From: Oceaniferula spumae
GTDB taxonomy: Bacteria; Verrucomicrobiota; Verrucomicrobiia; Verrucomicrobiales; Akkermansiaceae
Reading direction: 5' to 3'
DNA: 64,000 nucleotides
NCBI RefSeq assembly: GCF_042849255.1
Contig: NZ_AP026866.1
Span: 1,240,001 to 1,304,000, forward strand
Shown: positions 60,793 through 64,000 of the stretch, piece by piece
Position numbering within the stretch: the first letter of the stretch is position 1
Layout of the letters: every line of letters starts with the position of its first letter
Made by a program: the position numbers and the translations under genes
Notes under the pieces: model-generated
Seen by the model: only the letters and a program-made list of their open reading frames with translations
The model's database searches: none
Told to the model about the DNA's origin: nothing

Positions 60793-62151
60793 ATGTCACA
60801 ACGATGGAGGATTTCTTGCTCAACGGTATTCGCTACGGCGATTCTCACACTTACTTCCCTTATCAAGGCTGATGTGAAGGTTCTGTGCATAGGAGACAGC
60901 CTGACCCGCGAATATGATATCATGTCAGTTGATAACGGCGAGGGAGGAACCTTCCCTTCTCCCGACTCAAACCCGGGGGTGGCCAATACCATGAACTGGG
61001 TAGAGATACTAACCGCCAAAAGAAATTCAGATTTTGACTTCGGCCACTACGCCACGCAAGGACATGACTATAACTACGCGGTCCCCGGCTATGATTCCGT
61101 GATGTGGATAGAGGAAATCATTGAAGCTGGTTTTACAGATCCGCTATTTTATGTGCGGTTTAGAATGCGCGAGGACTACGATGAAGTAGACGTGGTCGTC
61201 ATTATGGTAGGAGGTAATGATGTTAGAGGCAACTACGGCGACCTCTATGACCCTGAACCAGGAGACGTCACCCCCACCCAATTCAAAAACACCGTTCTGA
61301 CTAATCTTGGAAAAATCATCGATGAAATCCGCGACGTGAATGAAACAGTCCCGATTGTTCTCGCCGATGTGCCGGATCTCACAGCCGCGCCTGATATCAT
61401 CGCCGATCATCCAGACCCGGCCAAACGTGCCAATGTCACCGTCATCGTCAACGAACTCAATCAAGACATCGCCGCCCTGGCCGCTAACAGAGGCGCAACG
61501 CTCGCCCCTGTTTCCTCGCTAACTGATCGACTATTATCCCCTGACCCCGTTTACATCGGTGCGATCGAAATGATCAAAGACAAGGATCCGATGCGAAACA
61601 ACAGACCGCTCTACCTATTCTGTAAAGAAGGACTTCATCCATCCACCAACGGCCAAGCCGTCATCGCAAACACCATGGTTACTGCGATCAATACCGCTAC
61701 GGGGAGCTCGATCCAGCCTCTTGCTAGTCGCGAAATCATCAGCCTGCTCCCTGGAATTGAGGCGAATCAACCCTATCTCGGCTGGGCAGGCGCAGCCGGA
61801 CTAACAGACCTCAGCATGACCGCTGATGCCGATGGTGACGGGATACCTAACCTTGGCGAATATTTACTCGGTCTAAATCCGCTTGTCGTGAACAACGACC
61901 ACCTCATGGATTTGGAAACCATCGATGGCGCAGACACTCTAACACTGAGCTACACTCCCGACACCGATGCCTTGCTCTTGGCTGACGTAGAAGTCAAATA
62001 CTCCACTCAACTTGAGTCTTGGTTGCCGCTTCCAAGCGGTAGTCTCATCGATATGGGAAATGGGACGTTTCAAGTCCAGCTCCCTACGGCCGACATCCCA
62101 GGTGGAAATGACCGAGCTTTCCTTAGGATGGAATTCGTGCTGAAACCGTAA
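60793..62151 (+). CDS. Secreted SGNH hydrolase with calcium-binding repeat
   Basis: 452 residues. Signal region (ISCSTVFATAILTLTSLIKA), SGNH blocks: VLCIGDSLTREY (catalytic Ser), GGNDVRGNYG (Gly-x-Asn-Asp) and EGLHPSTNGQAVI (His). The carboxylate normally found three residues before the histidine (DxxH) is replaced by E (EGLH). After about residue 320 comes DADGDGIPNLGEYLLGLNP, a calcium-binding motif of the thrombospondin-3/dockerin type, and a beta-sandwich end. Probably removes acetyl groups from a secreted polysaccharide; substrate inferred. Confidence 0.82.
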   Translation: MSQRWRISCSTVFATAILTLTSLIKADVKVLCIGDSLTREYDIMSVDNGEGGTFPSPDSNPGVANTMNWVEILTAKRNSDFDFGHYATQGHDYNYAVPGYDSVMWIEEIIEAGFTDPLFYVRFRMREDYDEVDVVVIMVGGNDVRGNYGDLYDPEPGDVTPTQFKNTVLTNLGKIIDEIRDVNETVPIVLADVPDLTAAPDIIADHPDPAKRANVTVIVNELNQDIAALAANRGATLAPVSSLTDRLLSPDPVYIGAIEMIKDKDPMRNNRPLYLFCKEGLHPSTNGQAVIANTMVTAINTATGSSIQPLASREIISLLPGIEANQPYLGWAGAAGLTDLSMTADADGDGIPNLGEYLLGLNPLVVNNDHLMDLETIDGADTLTLSYTPDTDALLLADVEVKYSTQLESWLPLPSGSLIDMGNGTFQVQLPTADIPGGNDRAFLRMEFVLKP

Positions 62152-62157
62152 TCGACT

Positions 62158-64000
62158 TCAGGGCTCCTCTTCTTCCTCCGGCTCATCCACAGGTACTGCC
62201 CGTAGCGGCTGACGAGGCTCTTCGACACCCGGCTCTTCATCAGGGGCGGGCTCATCCACCGGATCTTCCTCAATCGGCACGGCACGTAGCGGACGAGGCT
62301 CTTCACCACTTGGTATCAGACCCTCCTCTTCCTCCTCCAGAGGTACTGCCCGGGGAACAGATTCCCCGTCGATCATACCGGAATCTTCTTCACCATCGTC
62401 CTCTTCGATGACCATTGCCTTTGGTGGGGGCTCAATGGCAATTTTGATGTCCTTTTTGAAATGTTCAAAGAATGCGCTAACCATCGGCGCAGCTTTCCTA
62501 CCACCACTGAGTGTCTCGTGTGGCTTGCCTTCGTAGAGTGCGGCGAAAGCAAACCTCGGATTATCCAAGGGGAAGAACCCAGCGAACCAAGCTAATCGCT
62601 GCTCTTTACTCTGAGGCCCCCACTGCGCGGTCCCTGTCTTACCGCACAGCACGGTGAAGCTGAGGCTGGCGCGCTTACCTGTTCCGTATCCAGCGTGAAC
62701 AACTTGCATCATACCCTCCTGCACAACACTCACCGCTTCAGGGTCGAGGTTGAGAAAATTCCGGCGTTCCGGATCGTTGGATACCAGCACACGACCACTG
62801 ACATCTTGCACTTGCTTGACTAATTGCAGCTTCGGCAATGCTCCGCCGTTGGCGATTCCAGCCATTGACTGGGCAACTTGCAGAGGAGACGCCAGCATGA
62901 CTCCTTGCCCGATGGAAAGGTTGGCGGTGTCCCCGTCCATGAGTTTCCTGCCGTGGTTCTTTTTCATCCACTCATGTGTCGGAATCAGGCCTTCAGTCTC
63001 ACCGATGAGTGGCAGTCCGGTTTTTGAACCGTAGCCGAGGCGGCGGGCAACGGACAAAAATGCGGTCGGCCCGGTTTTCATCCCCACTTTATAGAACCAG
63101 GGGTTGCATGAACGAGCGATCGCGCGTTTGACATTGATGGGGCCTTCAGCTGTTTTGGACCAGTTGTTGAACCAGTGGTTGCCAATTTTGATTCTGGCCG
63201 GGCAATCGATCAAAGTGTTTTCGCGCACATCTCCATTACTAAGTGCTGTGACGGCGACCACTGGCTTGAAGGTGGATGCAGGAGGATACGCTCCTTGGTA
63301 GGCGCGGGCAAATAACGGCGTGCCCTCATCATCACGCAGTTTTGCATACTGATCGGTGGTGATGAACGGGATGAAATCATTGAGGTCAAAACCAGGACGC
63401 GATGCCATGGCGAGAACTTCACCGGTGTGAATATCAATCACTACAAAGGCACCTCGCTCGCAGTATTTCTTCAGCACAGATTCGGCTTGTTTCTGCCAGG
63501 CCATGTCCAAGGTGGTGACAACTGTTCCGCCGGGTCGCGGGCGGCGTTCATACTTTTTCAATGCCTCAGTACCATCCGCCTCGAAGTCCTTCCGCAACAA
63601 GCCCTCCTTACCAGTGAGCACCTCGTTGTAAATTTTTTCCAAACCTGAACGGCCTTCTGTTCGCTCAAAAATCGGATCTCCATAGTTGATGGGTCCCTTT
63701 TCCAGTTTTCCAGCGCCCCCCACGTAGCCGATCATGTGGGCTCCAGTGGAACGCTGCGGATAATAGCGCATATAGACTGGGTGGAGAATCAGTCCCGGCA
63801 TCAATTTGCTCTCAAGCTCCGTCTTCCGCTTAGCTGTGACAACATGAGTGTAGGGCATGGCCAACCAGCGACGGTGACGGTAGTGCTCCCAGAGTTCTTC
63901 GTCCGTCACCTGCCAGTCAATTCCGAAAACTTGATTAGCCAGAGCAATACGCTTCCTCCCCCATGCGACGACAAATTCGCGGTCAGCTTTTTCAAATTGA
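62158..64000 (-). CDS. mrdA: Penicillin-binding protein 2 with repetitive acidic tail (5' end beyond window)
   Basis: 614 residues visible; reading is open past base 64000 (QFEKADREFVVAWGRKRI), so the N-terminal anchor is missing from the window. Transpeptidase motifs: PPASTFKPVV (SxxK), ARSCNPWF (SxN), LCGKTGTAQWG (KTG). Elongation-type peptidoglycan cross-linking enzyme. After the catalytic domain there is a tail of about 90 residues that is acidic and proline-rich with three RAVP units (PRAVPLEEEEE, LRAVPIEEDP, LRAVPVDEPEE). GTG 63909 is not the true start. Confidence 0.88.
   Translation of the reverse strand, partial: QFEKADREFVVAWGRKRIALANQVFGIDWQVTDEELWEHYRHRRWLAMPYTHVVTAKRKTELESKLMPGLILHPVYMRYYPQRSTGAHMIGYVGGAGKLEKGPINYGDPIFERTEGRSGLEKIYNEVLTGKEGLLRKDFEADGTEALKKYERRPRPGGTVVTTLDMAWQKQAESVLKKYCERGAFVVIDIHTGEVLAMASRPGFDLNDFIPFITTDQYAKLRDDEGTPLFARAYQGAYPPASTFKPVVAVTALSNGDVRENTLIDCPARIKIGNHWFNNWSKTAEGPINVKRAIARSCNPWFYKVGMKTGPTAFLSVARRLGYGSKTGLPLIGETEGLIPTHEWMKKNHGRKLMDGDTANLSIGQGVMLASPLQVAQSMAGIANGGALPKLQLVKQVQDVSGRVLVSNDPERRNFLNLDPEAVSVVQEGMMQVVHAGYGTGKRASLSFTVLCGKTGTAQWGPQSKEQRLAWFAGFFPLDNPRFAFAALYEGKPHETLSGGRKAAPMVSAFFEHFKKDIKIAIEPPPKAMVIEEDDGEEDSGMIDGESVPRAVPLEEEEEGLIPSGEEPRPLRAVPIEEDPVDEPAPDEEPGVEEPRQPLRAVPVDEPEEEEEP

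Noticed and set aside
1..64000. tRNA, rRNA, CRISPR, insertion sequences or prophage
   Set aside because: I looked for T-arm and CCA-like ends, repeats with spacers, transposases and terminal repeats and saw none; tRNA absence should be confirmed with tRNAscan.

Overview
The window looks like a chromosomal stretch of a marine-type Verrucomicrobiota (Verrucomicrobiales, Rubritaleaceae/Akkermansiaceae-like). The grounds are several PEP-CTERM proteins ending in a V/A-PEPSS motif, a hydrophobic helix and an RRRR tail, a TIGR04073-type exosortase-associated protein, TPR-sulfotransferases, a DUF5690 transporter-like protein and a XylR-type AraC regulator. This placement is inferred from family content, not from a marker gene. 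Base composition is moderate (about half GC by eye). I see no rRNA, tRNA, CRISPR array, insertion sequence or prophage, and no gene-free gap longer than about 300 bases.

Layout. 1-5.2 kb is a minus-strand block alternating TPR-sulfotransferases and PEP-CTERM surface proteins. 5.4-12.4 kb looks like osmotic stress: an MscS channel with a cyclic-nucleotide domain, a DUF5690 membrane protein, betB-betA (choline to glycine betaine) and a HAD phosphatase, ended by a convergent XylR-like regulator. 13.7-24.6 kb is mixed housekeeping: TIGR04073, DUF2062, TPM, ileS-lspA, two lipoproteins sharing a tail motif, nadK, aminopeptidase P, an NlpC/P60-like peptidase and a TPR protein. 24.7-30 kb carries recO, prfB with an intact programmed frameshift, gmk, split coaC and coaB, and malQ.

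30.4-37.6 kb is the most interesting part. On the minus strand lie a PhcB-like methyltransferase with a PilZ-like N-terminal region, a hybrid two-kinase sensor protein (TAATG-coupled), a receiver protein with a degenerate kinase-like C-terminus, and then, 29 bases further, a FadL-type outer-membrane fatty-acid channel. A lone AraC-type DNA-binding protein is divergent from the cassette. I read this as a candidate fatty-acid-ester cell-cell signalling system of the Ralstonia Phc type with its own outer-membrane uptake channel.

37.7-64 kb holds two PEP-CTERM metalloproteases, a Ca/Na antiporter, leuB, a LysE exporter, an ABC transporter, xseA, glycyl-tRNA synthetase, rlmH, small lipoproteins, a rhomboid protease, a PduO adenosyltransferase, queE, tandem PilT-type ATPases, dusB, DUF502, an SGNH hydrolase and a penicillin-binding protein 2 with a repetitive acidic tail that runs off the right edge.

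Two genome-wide traits stand out. Start codons mostly lack Shine-Dalgarno sequences and several have a -10-like box within about 10 bases, suggesting leaderless or SD-independent initiation. The word CTAACA/TGTTAG is strongly over-represented in all frames, both strands and intergenic DNA.
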